Shown: positions 24,667 through 34,099, counted from the stretch's first letter. The stretch: 64,000 nt of DNA from Nocardia vulneris (GCF_001613425.1 NZ_BDCI01000011.1:152670-216669), one strand, 5' to 3'. The notes: a model not told the origin generated them from the sequence alone. Program-made: numbers and translations.

Positions 24667-25152
24667 CGTGTTTCCCCACATGTTCTGCTCGGCCACGACA
24701 GCCGATAGTTCGGAGTGAAGGCGGATCAGGCCGCTTTTATTCTCGCGCGGGGGTCTGGGCCGAGTGATCGATTCCGCGAATCCCGCGCAACGAAATCCGG
24801 CGAATTGCACCGCGAAATCGGCAGGAGCACAGGTGTTCCGGCGCCGATTTCCTGAGTTGCCATGGCATCGCTGGGAACTCGCCGTCAACATCCGGACCGG
24901 TTGGTTGTGCTGCGCAGATGCCGCGATGACCACCGAGCGCGGCAGGCGACCCGCAAGATCGCGGCCTGGGTGCTGTTCCGCAAGAAGGACCGGCGGTAAA
25001 ACGCCCCACCCGCCGCAAGTTGTCGATCTGATGACAGCGCTTGCCGGAATCGCTACTGTCCGAGGACAGTCAAGGCGGATCGTGTCGGCACGCGCTGGTG
25101 ACCTCACGCGTGTCACGGGTTCCCTCCATTTCTCGACATGGGGAGAAACGCA
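24667..25152. other. intergenic region between divergent genes, no gene seen
   Basis: The 486 bases separate the glycine-zipper gene (minus) and the peptide-binding lipoprotein (plus). Frames crossing it lack coding character. It must hold both promoters; I could not pick a convincing -35/-10 pair. GGGGAG at 25140-25145 is the ribosome site of the next gene. Confidence 0.6.
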
Positions 25153-26760
25153 GTGAGATTCACAAGAGTTGGTGCGTTGACGGCGGCGGTGCTATTGGCC
25201 GCGGGCCTCGGACTGTCCGCGTGCTCGTCCGACGAGGACACCGACGCGGGCATCGTGACGACCAATATCACCGAGCCGCAGAACCCGATCGTGCCGACCA
25301 GCATGAACGACAACAACGGCAGCCGGATCGCGGACCGGATATTCGCGGGGCTGAAGTATTACGACGCCGACGGTGTGGCGCACAACGACATGGCGCAGTC
25401 GATCGAGACGACCGACCGGAAGAATTACAAGATCGTCATCAAGCCGGACTGGAAGTTCACCGACGGCACGCCGGTGACCGCCAAGTCCTACGTCGACGCG
25501 TGGAACTACGGCGCGCTCAGTACCAACGCGCAATTGCAGGGCTATGTTTTCGCGCCGATCGTCGGATACGACGACGTGGCCGCGGAAAAGCCCACCGCGC
25601 AGACGATGTCGGGCCTGAAGGTGGTCGACGAGCACACCTTCACGGTGGCGCTGACGCGGCCGTCGATCGACTTCGAGCTCGCGCTCGCGTTCACCCCGTT
25701 CTATCCGATGCCCGAGGCCGCGTTCAAGGACATGAAGGCCTACGGCGAGAACCCGATCGGCAACGGGCCGTACAAGTTCGCGCGGACCGGCGCGTGGGAG
25801 CACAACGTCAAGGTCGACCTGGTCGCGAACCCGGACTACAAGGGCGCTCGCCCGGCCAAGAACAAGGGCATCAGGTTCGTCATGTACCAGTCGTTCGACA
25901 CCGCCTACGCGGACTTGATCGCGGGCAATCTCGATGCGCTCGACACCATCCCGGACAGCGCGCTGGCCTCCTACAAGCAGGACCTCGGCGATCGCGCGAT
26001 CACCAAGCCCACGGCACAGAACCAGCACGTGAGCAGCCAATCCAATATCCCGCACCTGTCCGGCGAGGAAGGCGTGCTGCGCCGCAAGGCGCTGTCGATG
26101 GCGATCAACCGGGAACAGATCTGCGAGAACATCTTCCACGGCACCCGGGTGCCCTCGCGCGACTTCACCGCGATCACGCTGCCCGGCTTCAACGGCGACC
26201 TGCCGGGCGCGGACGTGCTGAAGTTCAACCCGACCGAGGCCAAGAAGCTGTGGGCCCAGGCCGACGCCATGTCGCCGTGGTCGGGCCGCTACGAGATCGC
26301 CTACAACTCCGACGGCGGGCACCAGGCCTGGATCGAAGCGGTCGCCAACAGCATCAAGAACACGCTCGGCATCGAGGCGATCGGCGCACCCTATCCGACG
26401 TTCAAGGACATCCGGACCGCGATCACGGCGCGGACCATCGGCAAGGCGTTCCGCTACGGCTGGCAGGGTGACTACCCGACCATGCTGCAGTTCCTGACCG
26501 CGCAGTACTACACCGGAGCCGGCACCAACAACATCGACTACGCCAACCCCGAATTCGACAAGCTCATCGACGCCGCGCTGGCGGCCGCGTCGCTGGAGGA
26601 GTCCTACAAGCTCGTCGGGCAGGCGCAGACCCTGCTGCTGCGCGACATGGCCGACATCCCGGTGCTCGACTACATCGCCACCGCGGGCCTGGGGGAGAAG
26701 GTGAAGAAGGCCGAACTCACCTGGAACGGCCAATTCGACTTCGAGAACATCGAGAAATAG
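25153..26760 (+). CDS. peptide/oligopeptide-binding lipoprotein, SBP family 5 (DppA/OppA-like)
   Basis: The 535-residue protein has a lipoprotein signal peptide (VRFTRVGALTAAVLLAAG, lipobox LSAC at about residue 20-23). The mature domain shows SBP_bac_5 features: YKIVIKPDWKFTDGTPVTAKS near the start, NPIGNGPYKFARTG in the centre, and IPVLDYIATAGLG near the end. Such proteins deliver peptides or other solutes to an ABC importer. GTG 25153 is preferred to ATG 25138 because GGGGAG lies seven bases upstream and the signal starts cleanly there. No permease or ATPase genes are adjacent, so it is an orphan binding protein here. Confidence 0.92.
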   Translation: MRFTRVGALTAAVLLAAGLGLSACSSDEDTDAGIVTTNITEPQNPIVPTSMNDNNGSRIADRIFAGLKYYDADGVAHNDMAQSIETTDRKNYKIVIKPDWKFTDGTPVTAKSYVDAWNYGALSTNAQLQGYVFAPIVGYDDVAAEKPTAQTMSGLKVVDEHTFTVALTRPSIDFELALAFTPFYPMPEAAFKDMKAYGENPIGNGPYKFARTGAWEHNVKVDLVANPDYKGARPAKNKGIRFVMYQSFDTAYADLIAGNLDALDTIPDSALASYKQDLGDRAITKPTAQNQHVSSQSNIPHLSGEEGVLRRKALSMAINREQICENIFHGTRVPSRDFTAITLPGFNGDLPGADVLKFNPTEAKKLWAQADAMSPWSGRYEIAYNSDGGHQAWIEAVANSIKNTLGIEAIGAPYPTFKDIRTAITARTIGKAFRYGWQGDYPTMLQFLTAQYYTGAGTNNIDYANPEFDKLIDAALAAASLEESYKLVGQAQTLLLRDMADIPVLDYIATAGLGEKVKKAELTWNGQFDFENIEK

Positions 26761-26769
26761 CCGCCGGAC

Positions 26770-26802
26770 GGGCCGCGCCGCCGGATAATGTCGGCGCGGC
26801 TC
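26770..26802 (+). terminator. possible terminator hairpin after the peptide-binding lipoprotein
   Basis: GCCGCGCCG (26772-26780) pairs with CGGCGCGGC (26792-26800) across an 11-base loop, extendable by a G-U and a G-C pair, 11 bases after the stop. No U-run. Confidence 0.5.
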
Positions 26803-26873
26803 TGCCGTCGCTATCCCGCTCCGGGTAGGCTGACGCGTCGGTCGAGCACGTGGCGCACGAGGGTGGTGGCGGA

Positions 26874-27305
26874 ATGAGTGAACGGGTATCGGAATCCGTG
26901 ACGGAGACAACGACGGTCGCCGTGACCGTCCCCGCGACGCCGGAGCAGCTGACCATGCTGCGCGCGCTCGCCGAGACCGTGCTGCTGATCGCGGACTTCG
27001 GGCTGGACGAGGTGACCGATATCCGGCTCGCGCTCGACGAGATCGCGACCGTGCTGCTGCAGGACGCGGTGCCCGGCACGACCATTTCGTGCGCCTTCAC
27101 CTACCGGGAAGGCGTGCTGAAGGCCGTGATCCAGGCCGTGGGCAGCTCCGAAACCGAGGTCGGGACAGGCAGTTTCGGCTGGCATATCGTGCAGACGCTG
27201 ACCGACTCGGTCGCCGCGACCCGCGCGCCGTTCGACGCGGTCGTCGGCGGTTATCCGACCGTCGTCGAATTCGTCTGGGCCCGGGGCGAACTCGATGAAC
27301 AATGA
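26874..27305 (+). CDS. rsbW: anti-sigma factor, RsbW/UsfX type
   Basis: A 143-residue HATPase_c-fold protein. It has the arrangement typical of the SigF anti-sigma factor of mycobacteria: a TVAVTVPATPEQLTMLRALA start, DEVTDIRLALDEIATVLLQD in the N-box region, and GSFGWHIVQTLTDSVA in the ATP-lid region. Its last 11 bases overlap sigF, the standard rsbW-sigF (usfX-sigF) layout. Start at ATG 26874 is likely; a GTG at 26850 would add eight residues. The partner anti-anti-sigma genes are not in the window. Confidence 0.85.
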   Translation: MSERVSESVTETTTVAVTVPATPEQLTMLRALAETVLLIADFGLDEVTDIRLALDEIATVLLQDAVPGTTISCAFTYREGVLKAVIQAVGSSETEVGTGSFGWHIVQTLTDSVAATRAPFDAVVGGYPTVVEFVWARGELDEQ

Positions 27306-28110
27306 GGCGACCCGGTCCGAGGTGGACCAGCAGCCGCGTCGTCGTGGCGGCGACAGCTACGACAATATCGAGCCGCAGTTCCTGGAGCTGGCCGCGCTCG
27401 ACCCGGACGACCCCAGACGCGCGGCACTGCGCGAAGAACTGATCGGTCGCTGCCTGCCGCTGGCCGAGCACATCGCCCGCAAGTTCACCGGTCGTGGCGA
27501 GAACTTCGACGACCTGTTGCAGATCGCGCGGGTCGGGATGGTCGCCGCGGTGGACCGTTTCGATCCCACCCAGGGTTCGCCGTTCCTGGCGTTCGCCGTG
27601 CCCACCATCATGGGCGAGGTGCGCCGGCACTTCCGGGACTACACCTGGTCGGTGCGGGTTCCCCGGCGGCTCAAGGAGATTCAGCAGACCATCGCGCCCG
27701 CGATCGAGACCCTCGCGCAGCGCCTGGGCCGGATGCCCAAGGCGCGCGAGATCGCCGAGGAACTCGGCGCCGACCTCGTCGAGGTCACCCAGGCGCTGAT
27801 CGCGCGCAACGCGTACCAGACCTCTTCGATCGACGTCGGCTCCGACAGCGACGACGAGAACGCCCCGCGCTCACCGCTGGACAGCCTGGGCGCCGAGGAA
27901 CCGGAGTACCGCACCGTCGAGGACTACCTCGCGGTGAAGCCGCTGATCGCGGCGTTGCCCGAACGGGAACGCCAGGTGCTGGTGATGCGGTTCTTCGAGT
28001 CCAAGACCCAGGATCAGATCGCCGCCCACCTGGGCGTATCCCAGATGCAGGTCTCCCGGATCCTCGCCAAAACGCTCAGCACCCTGCGCGAACAAGCCCT
28101 GCGCGACTGA
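27295..28110 (+). CDS. sigF: alternative sigma factor SigF (SigB/SigF/SigG group)
   Basis: The 271-residue protein has all sigma-70 regions 2-4: region 2 with LAEHIARKFTGRGENFDDLL and MVAAVDRFDPTQGSPF, region 3 with VPRRLKEIQQTIAP, and region 4 with ALPERERQVLVMRFFESKTQ and LGVSQMQVSRILAKTLSTLR. SigF-type factors direct general stress and stationary-phase genes and are held by RsbW. The gene overlaps rsbW by 11 bases. An extra acidic loop (DVGSDSDDENAPR) lies between regions 3 and 4. Confidence 0.95.
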   Translation: MNNEATRSEVDQQPRRRGGDSYDNIEPQFLELAALDPDDPRRAALREELIGRCLPLAEHIARKFTGRGENFDDLLQIARVGMVAAVDRFDPTQGSPFLAFAVPTIMGEVRRHFRDYTWSVRVPRRLKEIQQTIAPAIETLAQRLGRMPKAREIAEELGADLVEVTQALIARNAYQTSSIDVGSDSDDENAPRSPLDSLGAEEPEYRTVEDYLAVKPLIAALPERERQVLVMRFFESKTQDQIAAHLGVSQMQVSRILAKTLSTLREQALRD

Positions 28111-28164
28111 CGGCGCGCACCGGGCTACGGTGGTGCTCGAGCCGACCGACGATTGGGGTGTGGT

Positions 28165-28920
28165 GTGACCAGCGACAACGCTACGCGACTCGCGGTGCTG
28201 ATCGACGCGGACAATGCTCAGCCCGGCATCGCCGACGGGCTGCTCGCCGAGGTGGCCAAGTATGGGACGGCACACGTCAAGCGGGCCTACGGGGACTGGA
28301 CGAGCACGAACCTCAAAGGCTGGAAGGATCAACTGCTCGCCCAGTCGATCCAGCCGATCCAGCAGTTCGGTTACACCACCGGTAAGAACGCCACCGACTC
28401 GGCGATGATCATCGACGCGATGGACCTGCTGTACACCGGCAATCTGGACGGCTTCGTGATCGTCTCCAGCGATAGCGATTTCACGCGTCTGGCCAGTCGA
28501 ATCCGCGAATCCGGCCTGACCGTCTACGGATTCGGTCAGCACAAGACGCCGAAGCCGTTCGTCGCGGCCTGCGACAAGTTCATCTACACCGAAAACCTCA
28601 CCGGCACCATCGAGGAGGCCCCGGCGGGTGCTCGGCGTAGCGCGGCCAAGCAGTTCGAAGGCGACGCCAAGCTGATGAACCTGCTGCGCAACGCGGTCGA
28701 CGCCGCCTCCGACGACTCCGGCTGGGCCACTCTGGCCGGTGTCGGCTCGATCATCAACAAGCAGCGCCCCGACTTCGACCCGCGCACCTACGGCTACCGC
28801 AAGTTGGGCGAACTCTTCAGCGCCACCACGCTTTTCGAGTTGGAGACGCGCAGTCCCGGCGAAGGCAAGCAGGCCGTCACCTATGTTCGCGACCTGCGCA
28901 GCCTTACGGCGGGCAAGTAG
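28165..28920 (+). CDS. NYN-domain putative RNase with C-terminal OST-HTH/LOTUS-like domain
   Basis: The 251-residue protein begins with the PIN-like NYN domain: VLIDADNAQPGIADGL, AYGDWTSTNLKGW, GKNATDSAMIIDAMDLLY and VIVSSDSDFTRLASRIRESG hold the four acidic positions expected for metal binding. The C-terminal 100 residues (LRNAVDAASDDSGWATLAGV, then RPDFDPRTYGYRKLGELF) fit an OST-HTH/LOTUS domain. The family (LabA/DUF88) is thought to act on RNA. GTG 28165 follows a G-rich site. It converges on the multicopper oxidase gene with three bases between stops. Confidence 0.9.
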   Translation: MTSDNATRLAVLIDADNAQPGIADGLLAEVAKYGTAHVKRAYGDWTSTNLKGWKDQLLAQSIQPIQQFGYTTGKNATDSAMIIDAMDLLYTGNLDGFVIVSSDSDFTRLASRIRESGLTVYGFGQHKTPKPFVAACDKFIYTENLTGTIEEAPAGARRSAAKQFEGDAKLMNLLRNAVDAASDDSGWATLAGVGSIINKQRPDFDPRTYGYRKLGELFSATTLFELETRSPGEGKQAVTYVRDLRSLTAGK

Positions 28921-28923
28921 CTC

Positions 28924-30438
28924 TCACCCGTGATGCATTGACCCCGAACCTGATTCGGTGTGCATGCCGGGCATGTCCATGACCATGGGCGCGGGCTGCT
29001 GGCCCGGGGCGAGGACGAGGAATTGGCCCATCATGCCGTGGTCCTCGTGCAGGAGCAGGTGGCAGTGGAACATGTACGGGAAGGTGGGGTCGCTGTGCGT
29101 GGCGAAGCGCATGGCCAGGCGATAGACGCGCTGGGGCTCGGTGTAGAGGGTGTCTTTCCAGCCGCCGAGTTCGGGCGGCGGGGCTTGGCCGTCGACGGTG
29201 ATCACCTGGAATTGGACGTCGTGCACGTGGAAGTTGTGCGGCCAGTTGTCGTTGTTGCGGACCGACCAGACCTGGGTGGTGTCGACCGGAATCGTCAGAT
29301 CGATGCGGTTCATGTCCATCCGCTGACCATTGATCATGAACCACTTCAGCACGAATTCGTGATCGACCGGGGTGTCCGGGGTGGCGAGCGGTGCCATCGC
29401 GGCGAGCGAATCGGCGAGGGGCGCAGATCGTTTCAGGTTTCGACCCGCACGTAGCAGCACGATGTCGAAGGTGTCGTCGAAGCCGAACGCGGCCGCGCGA
29501 TCGATATCACGGCGCTCGATGATCGGCACCGAACGCAACATGACCTGCTCACCGTCGCGCAGGCCGACGACGATCTCGGCGCGCTCGCCGGGGCTGAGCT
29601 GGACGGCGCGCACCGGCACGGGCGCGGCGAGCAGGCCGCCGTCGGAGGCGACGAGCTGGAATTCGCGGTCGTCGGCGAACGCGAGCCGGTAGATACGCCC
29701 CGACGACCCGTTGAGCAGCCGCAGGCGGACCCGGTCGGTGCCGACGTCCAGGTGCGCGCCCGCGATGCCGTTGGTGACGATGGTGTCGCCGAGCAGGCCG
29801 ATATCGGTCGGGTCGGATTCGTCCAGTGCGCCGTCGGCGGTGAAGCGCCGGTCCTGGATGATCAGCGGAATATCGTCGACGCCATAGTCTTTCGGGAGGT
29901 CGAGCGCGTCGGAAGGGTCGTCGTCGACCAGGAACAGGCCGGAAAGTCCGCGGTAGACATGCTTTTCGGTGGCGCCGTGCGGATGCGGGTGATACCAGAG
30001 GGTCGCGGCCTGCTGATCGATCGTCCACTCCGGCGACCAGCTGCCGCCCGCTTCGATCGTCTGATGCGGGCCGCCGTCGTGCCGGGCGGGCACGTGCATG
30101 CCGTGCCAGTGCACGGTGGTCGGCTCGGTGAGGGTGTTGCGCACGGCGAAGGCGACCGTCTCGTGGCGTCGGGCCCGCAGCGTCGGTCCGAGGATCGACC
30201 CGTTGTAGCCCCAGGTCGGGGTGCGCTTGCCCGGCAGCATCTCCGAGCGGCCCGCCTGGACGTCGAGCCGGAAGTGCCGGACGCCGGCGGCATCCACCGT
30301 CGAGGAGGCCAGCGGCGGGATGGGCAGCGGCCGGGTGGCCGCGGTGGCCGAGCTCGGCGCGCCCGCGGGTCGCGCCGTGCAGGCCGCCGCGAGCGGCAGC
30401 ACGGCGACTCCGGTGAGGAAGCCTCGTCTCGAGACCAC
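28924..30438 (-). CDS. mmcO: Tat-exported multicopper oxidase (MmcO/CueO-like), probable lipoprotein
   Basis: The protein has 504 residues, with a twin-arginine signal (SRRGFLTG) that runs into a lipobox-like LAAAC, so it is probably a Tat lipoprotein. All four copper motifs are present: VHWHGMH (about residue 110), WYHPHPHG, WPHNFHVHD and FHCHLLLHEDHGMM (about 457-470, with the axial Met). The C-terminus is rich in Met and His (MVMDMPGMHTE, GSMHHG). It resembles the mycobacterial MmcO in length and signal, an enzyme that oxidises Cu(I) and Fe(II) and confers copper tolerance. GTG 30438 has AAGGAG six bases upstream. I found no RicR/CsoR-like operator in the divergent gap. Confidence 0.9.
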   Translation of the reverse strand: MVSRRGFLTGVAVLPLAAACTARPAGAPSSATAATRPLPIPPLASSTVDAAGVRHFRLDVQAGRSEMLPGKRTPTWGYNGSILGPTLRARRHETVAFAVRNTLTEPTTVHWHGMHVPARHDGGPHQTIEAGGSWSPEWTIDQQAATLWYHPHPHGATEKHVYRGLSGLFLVDDDPSDALDLPKDYGVDDIPLIIQDRRFTADGALDESDPTDIGLLGDTIVTNGIAGAHLDVGTDRVRLRLLNGSSGRIYRLAFADDREFQLVASDGGLLAAPVPVRAVQLSPGERAEIVVGLRDGEQVMLRSVPIIERRDIDRAAAFGFDDTFDIVLLRAGRNLKRSAPLADSLAAMAPLATPDTPVDHEFVLKWFMINGQRMDMNRIDLTIPVDTTQVWSVRNNDNWPHNFHVHDVQFQVITVDGQAPPPELGGWKDTLYTEPQRVYRLAMRFATHSDPTFPYMFHCHLLLHEDHGMMGQFLVLAPGQQPAPMVMDMPGMHTESGSGSMHHG

Positions 30439-30582
30439 AATTTGCTCCTTGTCGTCGGTATCCGTTCCAGCTTCGATTGCGCACCGATTGCGGAAATCGG
30501 CCCGGAAGCCGCTTCTGGCGGCGGCCGACTCCGCCCGCGGGCCCTTGTGCGCGGATCGCCGACGTGCTACCAGCCGAGCGGT

Positions 30583-30611
30583 TCCGGTCCGTGCACATCG
30601 CTCGGACCGGA
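30583..30611. promoter_or_regulatory. candidate operator: 9-bp inverted repeat upstream of histidine kinase
   Basis: TCCGGTCCG (30583-30591) and CGGACCGGA (30603-30611) are perfect complements separated by 11 bases, centred about 60 bases before the kinase ATG and in the gap shared with the divergent oxidase gene. It may be the binding site of the encoded response regulator. Confidence 0.35.
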
Positions 30612-30656
30612 GGTCTCGGGGGTCGCGAAACCGCAGTCCCTTACCGTGGGACCGTG

Positions 30657-31832
30657 ATGGAGATGGGTTCCCGGCCCGCCGTGCGGTCGGCCGTTCGTGG
30701 TCTCCCGCTCGTCGCGGTTCCGCTGCTGCTGGTCGCCAGCACCTTCCCCGGCCAGTACCGGGTGCCCTGGGGTTACTGGGTGTTGGCCATGGTCGCGAGC
30801 GGGTTGTTCGTGGTGGGCCGGCGGTGGCCGTTGGCCATGGCGATCGCACTCGCGGCGCTCGCCGTGCCGATGTTCCGGACCGAGGCCTGGGGCCTGTCCG
30901 GGCTGGTGCCGTATCTCGGGGCCGTCGCCCTGGTCGAGGCGGTGATGCGGAGCCGGAGCAACAGCCGGGTGGTGCTCGCGGCGGCCTGCTGGGCCTGCGC
31001 GGTCCTGCTCGGGCGGTGGGGCAGTCACGACGCGTCCCTCTCGCGGGCCGCGATTCTGGTCGAGGCGGGTACCTATGTCGGCGTGCCGCTGCTGCTCGGC
31101 CTGTACCTGCGCGGTCAGCGGGCGCTGGCGGCGAGCCTGCGGCTGCGCGCGGCGGACGCCGAAGCCCGGCGCGCCGATGCCGAACTGCGCACCCGCGCGA
31201 ACGAGCGCAGCGCGCTGGCCAGGGAGTTACACGATCTGGTCGCCCATCACATGGCCTCGATCGTGCTGCGGGTCGGCATCGCCCGGCACGTCGCACCCGA
31301 TCTGGACCCGGCCATGACCGCGGTGCTCGACGACGTCCGCGACACCGCCACCGACGCGCTCGCCGACATTCGGCGTCTGCTCGCGGCACTGCGCGATCCG
31401 GCGCTCGGCGAGGTCGCGCTCGTGGACGCGGCGGCGGTGCGCACCGAGATCACGGCCGCCGTGCAGCGGGTGCGGGTGGCCGGGTTCACCGTCGACGCGG
31501 AGCTGGCGCTCGGTTCGGCGGGCCTGGACGCGATCGGACGGTTGACGCTGCTGCGGCTGGTGCAGGAATCGCTGACCAATGTGATGAAACACGCCGATCC
31601 GGCGGTACCGGTCCGGGTCGACGTGCTCGATCGCGACGGTGGGGTGCGGTTGCACGTCGACAGTGGCGGAAAGGGCAGTGCGACAGCGGCTTCGGCGGGC
31701 CACGGCATCGTCGGCATGCGCGAGCGAGTGCAGCTCGCGGGCGGCACGCTGGATGTCGGTGCGACCGCGCGGGGTTGGGCGGTGGCCGCCTGGTTGCCCG
31801 GCGCCGCCGGCCGAGCGGCGGTCGTGGCGTGA
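30657..31832 (+). CDS. two-component sensor histidine kinase, NarL/DesK type (HisKA_3)
   Basis: The 391-residue protein has an N-terminal membrane part with about five or six helices (residues 15-165), a coiled linker rich in Arg/Ala/Glu, a HisKA_3 domain with the phospho-acceptor His in ALARELHDLVAHHMA (about residue 195), and a compact HATPase with LVQESLTNVMKHA (N box) and GHGIVGMRERVQLAGG (G box). No extracellular sensor domain is seen, so the stimulus is probably in the membrane or envelope. Its stop overlaps the start of the response regulator gene (GTGA). Confidence 0.93.
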   Translation: MEMGSRPAVRSAVRGLPLVAVPLLLVASTFPGQYRVPWGYWVLAMVASGLFVVGRRWPLAMAIALAALAVPMFRTEAWGLSGLVPYLGAVALVEAVMRSRSNSRVVLAAACWACAVLLGRWGSHDASLSRAAILVEAGTYVGVPLLLGLYLRGQRALAASLRLRAADAEARRADAELRTRANERSALARELHDLVAHHMASIVLRVGIARHVAPDLDPAMTAVLDDVRDTATDALADIRRLLAALRDPALGEVALVDAAAVRTEITAAVQRVRVAGFTVDAELALGSAGLDAIGRLTLLRLVQESLTNVMKHADPAVPVRVDVLDRDGGVRLHVDSGGKGSATAASAGHGIVGMRERVQLAGGTLDVGATARGWAVAAWLPGAAGRAAVVA

Positions 31833-32464
31833 TCACCGTGCTGCTGGTCGACGATCAGCGCCTGGTTCGGGCGGGCCTGCGCATGCTGATCGACGCCACT
31901 GCCGACCTCGAGGTGATCGGCGAAGCCGCCGACGGTGTCGCGGCCATCCGGGCGGCGGCCGAACTGGCACCCGATTTGATCCTGATGGATCTGCGCATGC
32001 CCGGCCTGGACGGTGTCGCCGCGACAGCGCAGATCGTCGGAGCACGCCCCTCGGCGAAAGTGCTGGTGCTCACCACCTTCGGCGACGACGAGCATCTGTT
32101 TCCGGCGCTCGCCGCGGGGGCCGCGGGCTATCTGATCAAGGACACCGAGCCGAGCGAGCTGCTCGCGGCCATCCGCCGCACCGCCGACGGCGACCTGCTC
32201 TTCTCCCCGAACCTGTTGCGCCGCCTCGTCGATCGCGCCGTGGCCACCCGGCCCGAACCGGAATCACCTGCCGTGCACGCGGAATTGACCTCACGCGAAC
32301 GGGAGGTGCTGTCCCTGGTCGGTGCGGGCTGGAGCAATCAGGAGATCGCCGACCGCCTGCACCTCGGTGTCACCACCGTGAAAACACACGTCGCGAACCT
32401 GATGAGCAAAACCGGCTGCGACAACCGGGTGCGCTTGGCGGTCTACGCGCACAAGCGGAATTGA
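31829..32464 (+). CDS. response regulator, NarL/FixJ family (REC + LuxR HTH)
   Basis: A 211-residue regulator. The receiver domain has VDDQRLVRAGL, the phospho-acceptor Asp in DLILMDLRMPGLDG (about residue 53), LVLTTFGDD and the Lys in GYLIKDTEPSELL. The C-terminal HTH has LTSREREVLSLVGAGWSN and LGVTTVKTHVANLMSKTG. It is translationally coupled to the kinase upstream and is surely its partner. Target genes are unknown; the inverted repeat at 30583-30611 suggests autoregulation. Confidence 0.95.
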   Translation: MITVLLVDDQRLVRAGLRMLIDATADLEVIGEAADGVAAIRAAAELAPDLILMDLRMPGLDGVAATAQIVGARPSAKVLVLTTFGDDEHLFPALAAGAAGYLIKDTEPSELLAAIRRTADGDLLFSPNLLRRLVDRAVATRPEPESPAVHAELTSREREVLSLVGAGWSNQEIADRLHLGVTTVKTHVANLMSKTGCDNRVRLAVYAHKRN

Positions 32465-32467
32465 GGG

Positions 32468-34099
32468 TCACGGTGGCGGGGTACGGCGGCGCGGCTTGCG
32501 GGCGGGCTCGCGTTCGCTGATCGCCTCACCGACCATGGCGCGCACCGCGTCTCGGAGTCCGTAGAGCGGATGGTGGCCGGCGGGCCCCGCGCCCGGGTCC
32601 TCGCGGAGTTCCTGCAACAGTGACCAGCACAGCGCGAGCATCACCAGGACGAAGGGGAGCGCCACGAGGATCGTGGCGGTCTGCAAGGCGCTGAGGCCAC
32701 CCGCGACGAGCAGCACGGCGGCGACCCCGGCCATCAGGATGCCCCAGGTGACCACCAGCCAGGACGGCGGATTGAGCGCCCCGCGGCTGGTCAGCGAACC
32801 CATCACGAGCGAGGCGGAATCGGCGCTGGTGATGAAGTAGGTCATCACCAGGATCATCGACACCCAGGAGGTGACCGTGCCCAGGGGCAGCGCGCCCAGC
32901 ATGTCGAACAGCGAGGCCTGCGCGTCGGCCGCGTTCGCGGTGAGATCCGCGACGCCGGTGCTGCTCAACCGGATCGCACTGCCGCCCATGATGCAGAACC
33001 ACACCACGGTGACCCCGCTGGGCACCAGCAGCACCCCGATGAGGAACTCCCGGATGGTGCGCCCGCGCGAGATCCGCGCGATGAAGGTGCCGACGAACGG
33101 CGCCCAGGACAACCACCAGGCCCAGTAGAAGATGGTCCATTTGCCGAGCCAGGTCGAATCGGCGTAGGCGCCGGTCCTGGTGGCCATCGGCAGCAGGTTG
33201 GTCAGATAGTTGCCGATGCTCGACGGAATGCTGTCCAGCACATACACGGTCGGGCCGAGCACGAAGACGAACACCATGAGCAGCGCGGCCAGCGCGATGT
33301 TCACCGTGGACAGCCACTTGACGCCCTTGTGCAGACCGGAGAAGGCGGACAGGACGAACGCGGCGCTCAGCGCGCCGATGATGACCAACTGCACGGTCAC
33401 CGTGTCCGGCGCGTTCGCGGTGAGCTGCAAACCCTTGGCGACCTGGAGCGCGCCGAGCCCGAGGCTGGTCGCGGTGCCGAACACGGTGGCGAACACGGCG
33501 AGCAGATCGATCGCCTGTCCGGCCCAGCCCGCGGCCCGGCGGGCACCGAGCAGGGGGACGAACGCGGCGGAGAGCCGGTTGCCGCGCCCCTTCCGAAAAC
33601 TCGCGTAGGCCAGGGCGAGCCCGACGATGCCGTAGATCGCCCACGGCGTGAGCGTCCAATGGAACAGCGAATACTGCAGGGCGGTACCGGCGGCCGCGGC
33701 GGTCTGCGGCGCGATGCCCGTCGACGGCGGCGGCTCGACGAAATGCTGTAGCGGTTCACCGACTCCGTAGAACATCAGGCCGATGCCCATGCCCGCGCTG
33801 AACATCATCGCGATCCAGGCGAGGTTGCTGAATTCCGGTTCGGCGTCGTCCTTGCCGAGCCGGATCCGGCCGAACCGGCTGACCGCGATCACCACGCAGA
33901 GCACCAGGAAGACGTCGGCGGACACCACGAACAACCAGTCGAAGTTGCCGAGCACCCAGTTCAGTGCGGTCTCGGAGGCGGTGCCGAAACTGTCCTTGCC
34001 CAGGGCTGCCCACCCGGCGGCGGCCACCACCGCGGTGACGCCGATGCCGATGAGCCGCAGATCCGGCGTGGTCGAGGTCTTGTCTGTCTCGGTAGCCAT
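32468..34099 (-). CDS. BCCT family betaine/choline/carnitine transporter
   Basis: The 543-residue membrane protein shows about twelve helices and the BCCT pattern: MMFSAGMGIGLMFYGVGEPL in helix 3, then SLFHWTLTPWAIYGIVGLAL, and the signature YWAWWLSWAPFVGTFIARIS followed by RGRTIREF. BCCT carriers take up betaine, choline or related quaternary ammonium solutes for osmoprotection. C-terminal tail is basic and proline-rich (REPARKPRRRTPPP). ATG 34099 is preferred to a TTG at 34108; neither has a clear ribosome site. It converges on the response regulator gene with three bases between stops. Confidence 0.93.
   Translation of the reverse strand: MATETDKTSTTPDLRLIGIGVTAVVAAAGWAALGKDSFGTASETALNWVLGNFDWLFVVSADVFLVLCVVIAVSRFGRIRLGKDDAEPEFSNLAWIAMMFSAGMGIGLMFYGVGEPLQHFVEPPPSTGIAPQTAAAAGTALQYSLFHWTLTPWAIYGIVGLALAYASFRKGRGNRLSAAFVPLLGARRAAGWAGQAIDLLAVFATVFGTATSLGLGALQVAKGLQLTANAPDTVTVQLVIIGALSAAFVLSAFSGLHKGVKWLSTVNIALAALLMVFVFVLGPTVYVLDSIPSSIGNYLTNLLPMATRTGAYADSTWLGKWTIFYWAWWLSWAPFVGTFIARISRGRTIREFLIGVLLVPSGVTVVWFCIMGGSAIRLSSTGVADLTANAADAQASLFDMLGALPLGTVTSWVSMILVMTYFITSADSASLVMGSLTSRGALNPPSWLVVTWGILMAGVAAVLLVAGGLSALQTATILVALPFVLVMLALCWSLLQELREDPGAGPAGHHPLYGLRDAVRAMVGEAISEREPARKPRRRTPPP

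Noticed and set aside
26798..26827. SigF-type promoter before rsbW (GGGTA at 26823-26827)
   Set aside because: The -10-like GGGTA is good, but no GGTTT-like -35 stands at the proper 15-17 base distance; the nearest GGCTC is about 20 bases away.
30439..30656. RicR/CsoR-type copper operator upstream of the multicopper oxidase
   Set aside because: No TACCC-type palindrome is present in the gap; only an unrelated inverted repeat was found.
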